Shown: positions 16,583 to 24,955, counted from the stretch's first letter. The stretch: 43,160 nt of DNA from an uncultured Prevotellaceae bacterium (GCA_947165505.1 CAMVAT010000024.1:1-43160), one strand, 5' to 3'. The notes: a model not told the origin generated them from the sequence alone. Numbers and translations are program-made.

Positions 16583-17743
16583 ATGGATACCGAAAGAATC
16601 AGAGTGAGTGCCGGCAACTACAAGCCCGCCCAGAACAGAGTGAACAACGAGAAGAAAGACCAGAAGTCGTTGATGTACAAAATCCTGACCGCTACCAATG
16701 TGGCTGTAGTGGGTGTGGGAGCCACTGTCTTTGTCGCGGAGAATTCAGATGCCGACGACGATGTGCTCGCGCAGAACATACTCAATGAGGAACAGAACCA
16801 AGAGGAACAGAAACGGGAGCAGGATGAAAAGAAAGAAGAAGTAGAACCCCGGAAAGAAGAGGAACCTAAGAAAGAGGAAGAACCCAAGCACGAAGAGCCC
16901 AAGCCCGAAGATCCGGAACCCACCCCCGAAGAACTCATGGAGGCTCAGCTCAACGAGATCGCCTCGGCCACGGAAGTAGATAACCAGGATGTTGATCTGG
17001 CGTCGCTCATCAGAGTGCAGGAAATGAAGGCAGAGCACGACATGGATGGTAACGAAATCGAGGCGGCTTATGTGAGTGTGGGCGAGCCTGCCGTAGAGAT
17101 GGTGCTTGTCGATATGGATGGAGACGGGGTTTATGACGGGCTGACAACCCCCGACGGACAACTTGCCCAACTCTATATCGATGGCGAAGAGATTGGCATA
17201 GACCAGGTATATACCGAATTGGCCTTGGCTCAAATCACAAGAAGCGACTTGGAAGAGAACATGAACAATGCCGGTGGCTATATGGCACAGAACGTGGGCG
17301 ATGAGCAACTGATGGAAGACGATGCAGCCATGGAAGACATCATCGACACCGACGGCAGCGGCGACATGAACGACCTGGCAAGCACCGAGGCGGCTGCCAA
17401 CGAGGAAGCCGAACCTGCTGAGGAAGCCGAGCCTGCGGAGGAAGCCGAACCCGCTGAGAATGTGCTGGCCGAGAACAACGCCCCCCAAAGCGAGACGGAG
17501 CCTGCAGCCGACGATGACGACAGCCTGCTCGAGGCACTCGCCATGCTGCTCGTGGGCGACGACAACGCCACCGTGGAGGGACAGACAGCCGACAACAGCG
17601 ACACCGATGCCACTGACGACGACGAATACGACATCGACTCGATGTTGGCCGAACTCGACGAAGACGAAGACGAAGAGGCTGAGGAAGAGGGCGACCTGGC
17701 CGATGCCGACCTCGGTGCCGACGATGGAGACATGATGGCATGA
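16583..17743 (+). CDS. Very acidic single-pass membrane protein with EF-hand-like loops
   Basis: The product has 386 residues. A basic N-terminus of about 32 residues is followed by one TM helix (about 33-52, ILTATNVAVVGVGATVFVA). The rest is strongly acidic. First comes a Glu/Lys/Pro-rich stalk (about 72-115), then a folded-looking part with AEHDMDGNEIEAAYV and VLVDMDGDGVYDGL, the latter an EF-hand-like DxDxDGxxD loop. Next are an Ala/Glu/Pro repeat region (EAEPAEEAEPAEEAEPAE) and a tail of Asp/Glu runs. The positive-inside rule puts the acidic part in the periplasm, where it could bind calcium or contact cell-wall material (inference). It is the first gene of a run that continues with FHA, PP2C and Sel1 genes. 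No homologous family was recognised. Confidence 0.8.
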   Translation: MDTERIRVSAGNYKPAQNRVNNEKKDQKSLMYKILTATNVAVVGVGATVFVAENSDADDDVLAQNILNEEQNQEEQKREQDEKKEEVEPRKEEEPKKEEEPKHEEPKPEDPEPTPEELMEAQLNEIASATEVDNQDVDLASLIRVQEMKAEHDMDGNEIEAAYVSVGEPAVEMVLVDMDGDGVYDGLTTPDGQLAQLYIDGEEIGIDQVYTELALAQITRSDLEENMNNAGGYMAQNVGDEQLMEDDAAMEDIIDTDGSGDMNDLASTEAAANEEAEPAEEAEPAEEAEPAENVLAENNAPQSETEPAADDDDSLLEALAMLLVGDDNATVEGQTADNSDTDATDDDEYDIDSMLAELDEDEDEEAEEEGDLADADLGADDGDMMA

Positions 17744-17797
17744 CGCGCCGGAACGGCACATCTCAAGATAAGAAAGATCAACTAAGCAGAATAAACC

Positions 17798-18433
17798 ATG
17801 AACGAACAAAGTAAGGAACGTCTCGGACAGCCCCAGAAAGTGAAGGAGCATGTCTATATCTTCAAAGACAAGGCACTGTCCGGGACGTCTTACCTCATCG
17901 CCTGCCCCGACTGCGGACAAGAGCATGAGGTGCACCCCGACCAGAAAGGGGTATTCAAGGGCGTCTGCCCCAACTGTAAGTGCCGATACGGATTCAACGT
18001 GGTGGAACTACCCAAACCCAAAGAGGACGAGGATAGCGACGGCGTGATGACCGAGACCGACGTGGTGATGGTGAGCCGAAAGAAACACTCCGGAGGGGCA
18101 CTCGTGTGGGGCGGCATCCTCGGCGGACTGCTCTTCCGCAAGGCCGAGCACCTGAACTACGGCGACAACATCGTAGGGCGCAAAGACGAAAACAAACCGT
18201 CGGACATCAGCATCGACGACTCGTTCGTCAGCAGGCGGTCTATCAAAATCACAGTCAAACCCGCTCCCGGAAAAACGGGCAACACCTACCGCCTGACTGT
18301 GCTCTCGGCTGCCAACCCGGTGTTCGTCAACAGCAATGCGTTGGAGACTGGCGACTATACCTTTCTCAACTACAACGATAAAATCAAAATCGGGCACACT
18401 GTGCTTACACTTAAAAAACTTAAAAAGAAGTAG
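17798..18433 (+). CDS. Zinc ribbon - FHA domain protein
   Basis: The product has 211 residues. The N-terminal part has a zinc ribbon with CPDC (Cys36, Cys39) and CPNC (Cys57, Cys60). A charged linker and a Gly-rich hydrophobic stretch (about 99-113, GGALVWGGILGGLLF) follow; the stretch is short for a TM helix but may touch the membrane. The FHA domain fills 120-208: NIVGRK (Arg128), SFVSRRS (Ser145, Arg146) and VNSNAL (Asn178), with DKIKIGHTVLTLKK at the end. The usual SxxH turn is SRRS here. It should bind phosphothreonine in the cytosol. Its stop codon is directly followed by the start codon of the PP2C gene (no gap), which points to tight co-expression of reader and eraser. Confidence 0.85.
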   Translation: MNEQSKERLGQPQKVKEHVYIFKDKALSGTSYLIACPDCGQEHEVHPDQKGVFKGVCPNCKCRYGFNVVELPKPKEDEDSDGVMTETDVVMVSRKKHSGGALVWGGILGGLLFRKAEHLNYGDNIVGRKDENKPSDISIDDSFVSRRSIKITVKPAPGKTGNTYRLTVLSAANPVFVNSNALETGDYTFLNYNDKIKIGHTVLTLKKLKKK

Positions 18434-19366
18434 ATGAAAATCATCATAGGACAGTCTTATTCTTTTCATCAGATGGGAATGCGCAACAACCAAGAGGATG
18501 CGCGTTTCCCTGATGATGATGCACCTAAGGCAGGACACCCTTTCTATCTGGTGTGCGACGGGGTAGGAGGGCGCGACATGGGCGAGATGGCCAGCAGCAC
18601 CGTATGCCAGGCCTTTGCCAAGGCACTGGCCAAGACCGACTTCCGCGAGGAGTTCACTACCGAACAGTTCAGCCAAGCCCTCGACCAAGCCTACGACGCA
18701 CTCGACGCTACCAGCCGACGGCTCGACGACGTGCAGTTTTCTACCACCATGACCTTCGTCGCCTTTCATGCCGGGGGATGCATGGCGGCACATATCGGCG
18801 ACAGCCGCATCTACCAGATTCGTCCACATGTGGGCATCATCTATCGTAGCGACGACCACTCGCTCGTCAACCAGATGGTGCGCTCGGGTATGATCAGCCC
18901 CGACGAGGTGGAGAATCACCCGCAGGGGAATGTCATCACCCGCTTCATGGCTCCCGTCGAGGATGATGAGTCGCGCAGCCGCGCCACCGTGGTCAACCTG
19001 AAGGATGTGCAGGGGGGCGACTATTTCTTCCTCTGCACAGACGGTGTGCTCCACTGTGTCGATGACGACAAGCTGGCGCGTATCATCACCAAGAGCGACG
19101 ACACGGCGTCGGCTATCAAGGAGATTGCTGCACTCTGCGAAAAGAGTACCGACAACAATACGGCGACGCTCATACCCGTAGTGGATGTGGTAGGTGCCGA
19201 GAGGGCCGAGGTGGAGCGCGTGTTCACCGGACAGCAGGAGACGGTGCGCAAACCCAACAGCAATGCTACGGCCAACGAGGTGGAGTCGGTGAAACCGCAT
19301 GAGAAGCCCAAAGAGGAGAAGAAAAGCGGCGGTCTGAAGGGTATCTTCAAAAAGATATTCCACTGA
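18434..19366 (+). CDS. PP2C-family Ser/Thr protein phosphatase
   Basis: The product has 310 residues. All PPM motifs are present in order: RNNQEDA (Asp22), VCDGVGG (Asp42-Gly43), STTMTFVAF, HIGDSRIY, HSLVNQMV, PQGNVITR, CTDGVLHCV (Asp203) and TDNNTATL (Asp240, Asn241). These residues hold the two metal ions that hydrolyse phosphoserine and phosphothreonine. The enzyme should reverse the work of the kinases in this island. After about residue 255 comes a polar linker, then a basic amphipathic tail (SGGLKGIFKKIFH) that could anchor it to the inner face of the membrane, next to the membrane kinases. The ATG directly abuts the stop of the zinc ribbon-FHA gene. Confidence 0.95.
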   Translation: MKIIIGQSYSFHQMGMRNNQEDARFPDDDAPKAGHPFYLVCDGVGGRDMGEMASSTVCQAFAKALAKTDFREEFTTEQFSQALDQAYDALDATSRRLDDVQFSTTMTFVAFHAGGCMAAHIGDSRIYQIRPHVGIIYRSDDHSLVNQMVRSGMISPDEVENHPQGNVITRFMAPVEDDESRSRATVVNLKDVQGGDYFFLCTDGVLHCVDDDKLARIITKSDDTASAIKEIAALCEKSTDNNTATLIPVVDVVGAERAEVERVFTGQQETVRKPNSNATANEVESVKPHEKPKEEKKSGGLKGIFKKIFH

Positions 19367-19395
19367 ACCGTGAATCCATCAAGCTCACCATCCGT

Positions 19396-19421
19396 GTAGG
19401 GACAGGGCGTGCCCTGTCCGC
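19396..19421 (+). repeat. GGACAGGGC palindrome, copy 1
   Basis: It contains GGACAGGGCGTGCCCTGTCC at 19400-19419, a 9-bp perfect palindrome around GT, preceded by GTAG. Four more copies are in the window. It lies in the 108-bp gap between the PP2C and Sel1 genes. Confidence 0.85.
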
Positions 19422-19474
19422 TCCCTTTGCATGAGCAAAAAACAACCCCAAAAACCGAAAAAACAGAATAATAG

Positions 19475-21067
19475 ATGTTGAAGAAACTATTGTTGGCCGT
19501 CTGTCTCATCGGCATGGTGGCCGCTATACCAGCTTGTGCCCAAAAGCCTCAGAGGCAGAGGGCGCAGAAACCGCGGGTGAACAACAGCGCCGCGGCCGAC
19601 AGCCTGGCTGTGCTGAAACAGAAAATCAAGGAGGGCGATGCCGAGGCGATGTATCAGTTGGGCGTATGCTATCAGACAGGCAAATATGTGAAAGCCGACT
19701 CGTCGATGGCCATGCGGTGGTGGACTACTGCCGCCGAGAAGAAGCACCCACGTGCCACAGGCATGCTGGCACAGAGCATTCGCACGGGCTACGGACTGCC
19801 CAAGGCCGACTCGCTGCTCTCTGCCAAGATGTATAAGAAAGCCATATCGCTCAAGGACATGGAGTCTGTGCGTCAGTTGCAGGCGCAGGCCGACAAGGGC
19901 GACGTGTTCGCATGCAATCTCTTGCGCGAGTGCTACAATAACGGTATCGGCGTGAAGCAGGATATGAAGCAGGCCATGACATACGTCGAGACGCTGGCAC
20001 GTGCCGGCGACACCGAATCGCAATATGAACTGGCTCTCTATCTGCACAACCACGACAACGTGGAGAAGGCTGCCATGTGGTATAAACGACTGGCCGACAA
20101 AGGGCATCCCGGCGGCACTTACTACTACGGACGCCTGCTCTTCGAAGGCGATGGCATCACGCGGGATAAGGCCAAAGGAGTCGAGTACCTGCGGAGGGCA
20201 TCGGATATGGGCATGAAGACCGCCGACTATCAGCTGGCCGCCATCTACATGAAGGGCGACGGCGTGGAGAAAAACGAGGCGAAGGGCATAGCCTACCTGC
20301 GCTCGTCGGCCTATGACACCTACCCCAAACGGCAGGCCACAAGGCGTAAGGCACAGTGGCAGTTGGCCGGATACTATCAGCAGGGCGTAGGTCTCACACA
20401 AGACTATTACACTGCCGCTCAGTGGTATGCCGAGGCTTATAAGGGCAATGAGAAACAGTTTGCCAAGTTGATGAAGGACGAGAAAAATGCCGCGTTCAGG
20501 CAATATCTCGGCTGCCTGCGCACTTGGCGCATGGGAAAAGACCCACAGGCGGCTGTCAGCAAACTGGACGGGCTTGCCAAGGTTTGCCGTGCCGATGCCG
20601 ACGTGCTGAAGGCGCAAATCTACCTTGACGACAGCTATGCCAAGAAAAATGACAAGAAAGCTGCTCGTATGCTCGCCAAATATCAAGACACGATGCCGTG
20701 GGCGGCCTACACGCTTTCAACGCTGTATCAAGAGGGCAGGGGCGTGAAGAAAGACGAGGAAAAAGCACTGGAGCTGCTCCGGAAAGCCGCTGATATGGAA
20801 TGCTATGCGGCACAACTCGACCTGGCCGCCCGTTATATGAATGGCAATGGGGTGAAAGTGGATGCCCAGCAGGCGGCCGCGCTGCTGCTCAGAGTCGAGG
20901 GGCAGAATCAACTGACACCGGAGGCTGCCGGACAGTTGGCTGAATGCTATCAGAAGAAGGTACCCGTGCTGCCTGACTTAGACCAGGCCGAGGCGCGCAT
21001 CAAGGCTTTGAAGCAAGTGCAGGCGAACGGAAAGCTTGTTACACTGCTGGATGCGGTAGCTGAATAA
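19475..21067 (+). CDS. Secreted Sel1-like repeat protein
   Basis: The product has 530 residues with a signal peptide ending PACAQ (23). It is built almost wholly of Sel1-like alpha-alpha repeats of about 36 residues, visible from pieces such as AMYQLGVCYQTGKYV, NLLRECYNNGIGV, QYELALYLHNH, TYYYGRLLFEGDGI, DYQLAAIYMKGDGV, QLAGYYQQGVGL, YTLSTLYQEGRGV and QLDLAARYMNGNGV, with AAxxG turns between. Such solenoids bind other proteins, and many act as adaptors at the envelope. No catalytic motif is seen. It is the last plus-strand gene of the FHA-PP2C run, after a 108-bp gap holding a palindromic repeat, and ends before a strong terminator. It may scaffold the exported proteins of the island (inference). 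Confidence 0.9.
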   Translation: MLKKLLLAVCLIGMVAAIPACAQKPQRQRAQKPRVNNSAAADSLAVLKQKIKEGDAEAMYQLGVCYQTGKYVKADSSMAMRWWTTAAEKKHPRATGMLAQSIRTGYGLPKADSLLSAKMYKKAISLKDMESVRQLQAQADKGDVFACNLLRECYNNGIGVKQDMKQAMTYVETLARAGDTESQYELALYLHNHDNVEKAAMWYKRLADKGHPGGTYYYGRLLFEGDGITRDKAKGVEYLRRASDMGMKTADYQLAAIYMKGDGVEKNEAKGIAYLRSSAYDTYPKRQATRRKAQWQLAGYYQQGVGLTQDYYTAAQWYAEAYKGNEKQFAKLMKDEKNAAFRQYLGCLRTWRMGKDPQAAVSKLDGLAKVCRADADVLKAQIYLDDSYAKKNDKKAARMLAKYQDTMPWAAYTLSTLYQEGRGVKKDEEKALELLRKAADMECYAAQLDLAARYMNGNGVKVDAQQAAALLLRVEGQNQLTPEAAGQLAECYQKKVPVLPDLDQAEARIKALKQVQANGKLVTLLDAVAE

Positions 21068-21119
21068 AAAAAGGTTCTACGAGATTTAGTGTGGATCATT
21101 TCTGGTTCTGAGCTATCCT

Positions 21120-21160
21120 TTTTCCCCCTCTAAGTTAGAGGGGGTGGCCGAAAGGCCGGG
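21120..21160 (+). repeat. C/G-rich double hairpin repeat
   Basis: CCCCCTCTAA (21124-21133) pairs with TTAGAGGGGG (21135-21144), then GGCCGAAAGGCC (21146-21157) forms a second hairpin with a GAAA loop. It belongs to the same style of intergenic palindromes as 25249-25269, 28860-28875 and the one inside sprA. Confidence 0.7.
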
Positions 21161-21203
21161 GGCGTGATATGAAGGGGATGCCCACACAAAATCTTACAAA
21201 ACC

Positions 21204-21243
21204 GAAAAAAGCCTGAGGGGTCGATAGCCCTCAGGCTTTTTTC
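21204..21243. terminator. Bidirectional terminator between the Sel1 and FMN-binding genes
   Basis: A perfect 16-bp stem (21204-21219 with 21228-21243) with an 8-base loop has A-run and T-run ends, so it serves both convergent genes. Confidence 0.92.
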
Positions 21244-21263
21244 AGTGTTTCAAACAAATCCGA

Positions 21264-21668
21264 CTATTTGTGGCTGTTGAAATATTTCAGGCCGCGGCGC
21301 ACGTTCTCAATGACCGATTTCGACGAGAAGGTGGCACCCGTCACCACGTCCACCTGTGCCGTCTGGGCTTTCTTCACGGTCATGCCGTTCCAGCGGCTCA
21401 GCAGTTCTTTTTTCACCTTGGCGAAGTAGCGGGGCGTCTCTTGGTTGGGCAGTGCCTCCACCTTGACTATCTTATTGCCCTTGATGTATATCTTCACGGG
21501 CGTCACGTCGTTATACCCATCCACGTCTTGTGCCAGTGTGGTGGTGTTGACCACGGTCATCCCGTTTTCTTTGCTGATGACGTTGTTCTTGCCCGGCATG
21601 GCGCTCGTCAGGAGGGCGGTGGTCAAGATGCAGCCGAAGATGGCGGCGAGAAACGTTTTTTTCTTCAT
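21264..21668 (-). CDS. Exported FMN-binding domain protein
   Basis: The product has 134 residues with an N-terminal signal or anchor segment (about 6-24). The mature part is one FMN_bind domain: DVTPVKIYIKGNKIVKVEALPNQETPRYF, then the motif DVVTGATFSSKSVIENVRRGL. In this family, as in RnfG/NqrC and the electron-transfer protein PplA, FMN is attached covalently to the Thr of a (S/T)GAT motif by a flavin transferase (ApbE); TGAT is present here. The protein should carry electrons at the periplasmic face. It is convergent with the Sel1 gene and divergent from the second kinase gene. No ApbE gene is in the window. Confidence 0.88.
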   Translation of the reverse strand: MKKKTFLAAIFGCILTTALLTSAMPGKNNVISKENGMTVVNTTTLAQDVDGYNDVTPVKIYIKGNKIVKVEALPNQETPRYFAKVKKELLSRWNGMTVKKAQTAQVDVVTGATFSSKSVIENVRRGLKYFNSHK

Positions 21669-21718
21669 ATTTGTTGTCTGCGTGTCGTAAAAATAGATTC
21701 TGATGTTTTTTTTCGCTG

Positions 21719-21726
21719 CAAATATA
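21719..21726 (-). promoter_or_regulatory. -7 promoter element for the FMN-binding gene
   Basis: TATATTTG on the minus strand matches TAnnTTTG, 50 bases before the ATG at 21668. It lies only 22 bases from the opposing -7 element at 21749, so the two promoters overlap. Confidence 0.5.
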
Positions 21727-21748
21727 CTGCTTTTAAAAGGAAAACCGC

Positions 21749-21756
21749 TACTTTTG
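21749..21756 (+). promoter_or_regulatory. -7 promoter element for the second kinase gene
   Basis: TACTTTTG followed by CAGG matches TAnnTTTG, 27 bases before the ATG at 21784. Confidence 0.55.
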
Positions 21757-21783
21757 CAGGGTAAAAATAAGAATCATTAACGT

Positions 21784-22995
21784 ATGAACACACCTGAGCC
21801 CGCCACCTCGTCGCATCTCTTGCCCGTAGGCACCCTGTTGCATGGCAACTACCGGGTGCTGCGCTATCTGTCGTCGGGCGGCTACGGCAACACGTATGCC
21901 GTGGTGTCGGTCGATTTCGGCCAGCGGTTGGCAGTGAAGGAGTTCTTTGTCAAGGGCGTGAACCACCGTGCTGCCGACGGACTGACGGTCAGGGTGAGCA
22001 ACAGCGATAATGTGGAGCTGTTTCGCAAGCAGCTGGCGCGGTTCAGACGTGAGGCCGAGCGCATCGCCTCCTTGCACAACGACCATATCGTGCGTGTGCA
22101 CGATGCCTTCGAGGAGTATGGCACCGCATATTATGTGATGGACTATATCGACGGCGAGACGCTCGAAGACCGGCTCACCCGTCAGCGGCACCCTTTTGCC
22201 GACGACCAGGCGCGCAGTGTGCTCATGCAACTGCTCGACGCGCTTCGTGCCGTACATGCCCACGGCATCTGGCACTTGGACCTCAAGCCCGCCAATGTGA
22301 TGATCGACGCCGACAACCGCGTGCGGCTCATCGATTTCGGAGCCTCGAAGCAGGCGCAGAGCACGGGCGGGTCCACCTCGTCGTCGCTGTGTTATACCCG
22401 CGGCTATGCCCCCGCCGAGCAGATACGCGTGCAGATAGACCGCTTTGGACCGTGGACCGACCTCTATGCCCTCGGTGCCACGCTCTATCATCTGCTCTCG
22501 TGCGAACGTCCGCCCGAGGTGGATAGCGATGAGTATTCGCCCGGCATCTTTCATTATCCCGACGGGGTGGGGGAGGCGTTGCGCCGTATCGTCTTCTGGC
22601 TGATGCAACCCTCCATCGCCCGGCGCCCGCAGTCGGCACAGGAGGTCATCGACCATGCCAACGGGATGATAGAGTCGCCGGAAATGCCGGAATCACCGGA
22701 ATCACCGGAATCACCGGAAAATCCGGAATCTCCGGAATCTCCGGAAAATCCGGGTTACCCGGCCACCCCGGCACCCCCGGCATCCCCGCGCGAGCGCACC
22801 GTCAAGGCCCAGCCCTTGGAGACGCAGTTCCGCACGCGCGACCGCGTGGTGAGGCGGCGGCAGCATATCTTGGCGGTGATTTGCATCATCGGAGCCCTGC
22901 TGCTGTTGGCGGCGTGGATCTTCTCCGAGCACCTGAAGACACAGCAGCCCGTGCGCAATGTAGATACCATAGTAATAGAGAAAAAAGAACAATGA
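21784..22995 (+). CDS. Membrane-anchored Ser/Thr protein kinase
   Basis: The product has 403 residues. The kinase domain covers about 20-295, with glycine loop LSSGGYG (29-35; the first Gly is Ser), Lys52 in LAVKE, HLDLKPAN (Asp166, Asn171), DFG at 184-186 and GYAPAEQ (207-213). The segment VKEFFVKGVNHRAADGLTV closely matches the same place in the kinase at 10167, so both belong to one lineage. A Pro/Glu/Ser linker made of PESPESPEN-type repeats (about 302-335) leads to one TM helix (about 362-380) and a short periplasmic tail. The stop codon overlaps the start of the TonB-dependent receptor gene in an ATGA, so the two are translationally coupled. Confidence 0.93.
   Translation: MNTPEPATSSHLLPVGTLLHGNYRVLRYLSSGGYGNTYAVVSVDFGQRLAVKEFFVKGVNHRAADGLTVRVSNSDNVELFRKQLARFRREAERIASLHNDHIVRVHDAFEEYGTAYYVMDYIDGETLEDRLTRQRHPFADDQARSVLMQLLDALRAVHAHGIWHLDLKPANVMIDADNRVRLIDFGASKQAQSTGGSTSSSLCYTRGYAPAEQIRVQIDRFGPWTDLYALGATLYHLLSCERPPEVDSDEYSPGIFHYPDGVGEALRRIVFWLMQPSIARRPQSAQEVIDHANGMIESPEMPESPESPESPENPESPESPENPGYPATPAPPASPRERTVKAQPLETQFRTRDRVVRRRQHILAVICIIGALLLLAAWIFSEHLKTQQPVRNVDTIVIEKKEQ
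22678..22760 (+). repeat. 9-bp tandem repeat in the kinase linker
   Basis: CCGGAATCA and variants (CCGGAATCT, CCGGAAAAT) are repeated about nine times in frame and encode the PESPESPEN linker. The repeat could change length without a frameshift. Confidence 0.8.
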
Positions 22996-24875
22996 AGAAG
23001 AACTACCTGTCGGCGGCCGCCGCCATGCTGATGCTGGCGACCGCCCCGGCGTATGCTATCGACAATAACGAACCCGTGGAACAAGTCGGCGACACGCTGC
23101 CCGAGGTGGTGGTCACAGGCACCCGCAACGCTGTGGATGTGCGCTACCTGCCCATGACCGTCAACGTGGTGGGGCGCGAGCGCCTCACCGAGCAGTATCA
23201 GACATCGGTGCTGCCCACGGTGCTGCAACAGGTGCCGGGTGTGTTCGTCACCTCGCGCGGCATGATGGGCTACGGCGTGTCGGGCGGGGCGGCCGGCGGC
23301 ATCAACATGCGCGGCATCACCGGCGGCGCCGGACAGCTGCTCGTGCTCATCGACGGTCACCCGCAGTATCAAGGCATCTACGGTCACCCCATCAGCGACA
23401 GCTATCAGACGATGATGGCCGACCGCGTAGAGGTGGTGCGCGGACCCGCCTCGGTGCTCTACGGCTCGAATGCCATGGGCGGTGTGCTCAATATCGTGAC
23501 ACGCGCCATGCACGCCGACGGGGTGCAGACGCACGTCAACCTGGGTGCCGGCAGCTACGGCACGGTGCAGGCCGAGGCCTCTAACCAGTTGCGCAGCGGC
23601 CGTTTCAGCTCTACCGTGTCGGCACAGTACGGACGCAGCGACAACCACCGCCCGCGCATGGGCTTCGAACAGTACGGTGGCTACCTGAAGTTGGGCTACG
23701 ACCTCCATGCGCATTGGAACGCATACGTCGATGCCGACATCACACACTTCAACGCCTCGCATCCGGGTGCCACGGACAGTCCCCTCTACGATGCCGACCA
23801 GTGGATCACGCGCGGCGTGGTGTCGGCGGCCCTCGAAAACCACTACGACCGCACGAGCGGCGCACTGAGCGTGTATTGCAACTTCGGACGGCATAAGATA
23901 GACGACGGAACCGCCGACCCCGAAAAGCCCACACAGCGCTATTTCCGCTCGAAAGACGCGCTCACCGGCATCTCTTGGTATCAGAGCGCACAGCTGTTCG
24001 AGGGCAACCGCCTCACCCTCGGCATCGACTACCAGCATATCTACGGACGCGCCTACTATACCTCGAAGCAGACGGGCGAGACACTCGACACACCCAACAA
24101 ACAGAGCGGACTCTCATACCGCAACGAGATAGCCGGATATGTGGATGTCAGGCAGGATGTGGCTCCGTGGCTCACGCTCGACGCCGGCGTGCGCATCGAC
24201 CACCACAGCATCACAGGCACCGAATGGATACCGCAGGCGGGACTCGTGGTGCGGCCCCTGGCCAACGGCGAGGTGAAGGCCATGGTGAGCAAGGGATTCC
24301 GCAACCCCACCATGCGCGAGATGTACCTCTACCCGCCGTCGAACACCGAGCTGGAACCCGAGCGGCTGTGGAACTACGAGTTGTCGTGGCGGCACCGCCT
24401 GGCCAGCGTCTCCTACGGTGTCAACCTCTTCTTCATCCAGGGCGATAACATGATACAGACCGTCAACCGACAGAACGTGAATACGGGCGTGATCAAGAAC
24501 TACGGCATCGAGGCCGAGGCCTCATGGCGTGTCAACGACCACTGGAGCCTCAGCACCAACCACTCGCTGCTGCGCATGGAGCACCCCATGGTGGCCGCTC
24601 CCACCTACAAGGGATTCGTCGGTGCCAACTACGCTTACCGCAAGTGGGCGGTGGTGGCAGGTCTGCAAGTGCTCTCCGGCCTCTACACCTCCGTGGGCGA
24701 CAACGAACAGAAAGAAGACGTGGTGCTGCTCAACGCCACCGTCAGCTATGCCCTCACCCCGCAGGTGGGACTGTGGTTGCGCGGCGAGAACCTGCTGGCA
24801 CAGCGCTACGAGCTCAACCTGGGCTACCCCATGCCCCGCGCCACGATGATGGGAGGTGTCACCCTCCGCTTCTGA
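22992..24875 (+). CDS. TonB-dependent outer-membrane receptor (BtuB/siderophore-receptor-like)
   Basis: The product has 627 residues from ATG 22992. That start overlaps the kinase stop (ATGA) and gives a signal peptide ending PAYA (19), while the longer frame from 22881 does not. A TonB-box-like LPEVVVTGTR follows the signal. The plug has VLQQVPGVFVTSRG, INMRGITGGAGQLLVLIDG, DRVEVVRGPASVLYGSNAMGGVLNIVT. The barrel follows and ends in MMGGVTLRF with terminal Phe. There is no carboxypeptidase-like N-terminal domain, and the size is that of vitamin B12 or siderophore receptors, not of SusC. The ligand is unknown; no cobalamin riboswitch or heme gene is nearby. Coupling to a kinase is unusual. 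The stop codon lies inside a TTCTGACAGAAG repeat. Confidence 0.93.
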   Translation: MKKNYLSAAAAMLMLATAPAYAIDNNEPVEQVGDTLPEVVVTGTRNAVDVRYLPMTVNVVGRERLTEQYQTSVLPTVLQQVPGVFVTSRGMMGYGVSGGAAGGINMRGITGGAGQLLVLIDGHPQYQGIYGHPISDSYQTMMADRVEVVRGPASVLYGSNAMGGVLNIVTRAMHADGVQTHVNLGAGSYGTVQAEASNQLRSGRFSSTVSAQYGRSDNHRPRMGFEQYGGYLKLGYDLHAHWNAYVDADITHFNASHPGATDSPLYDADQWITRGVVSAALENHYDRTSGALSVYCNFGRHKIDDGTADPEKPTQRYFRSKDALTGISWYQSAQLFEGNRLTLGIDYQHIYGRAYYTSKQTGETLDTPNKQSGLSYRNEIAGYVDVRQDVAPWLTLDAGVRIDHHSITGTEWIPQAGLVVRPLANGEVKAMVSKGFRNPTMREMYLYPPSNTELEPERLWNYELSWRHRLASVSYGVNLFFIQGDNMIQTVNRQNVNTGVIKNYGIEAEASWRVNDHWSLSTNHSLLRMEHPMVAAPTYKGFVGANYAYRKWAVVAGLQVLSGLYTSVGDNEQKEDVVLLNATVSYALTPQVGLWLRGENLLAQRYELNLGYPMPRATMMGGVTLRF

Positions 24876-24933
24876 CAGAAGAACATGTTTTTTCTGACAG
24901 AAGAACAAAAGGACATGTTTTTTCTGACAGAAG
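24870..24933 (+). repeat. Tandem repeat with TTCTGACAGAAG palindrome at the receptor stop codon
   Basis: Three copies of TTCTGACAGAAG begin at 24870, 24892 and 24922, joined by AACATGTTTT-type spacers of 10 and 18 bases. The first copy contains the TGA stop of the receptor gene. There is no gene inside. Confidence 0.8.
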
Positions 24934-24955
24934 TCACCATTAAAAAGTAGCGACG

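Noticed and set aside
16745..17935. 396-codon open frame on the minus strand
   Set aside because: Antisense of the acidic protein gene; its Val/Leu/Phe-rich product is the complement of Asp/Glu codons.
22678..22760. Possible CRISPR-like array
   Set aside because: The 9-bp units are in frame without spacers and code for the kinase linker.
22881..22991. Longer start for the TonB-dependent receptor
   Set aside because: It overlaps the kinase gene in another frame and hides the signal peptide that begins at 22992.
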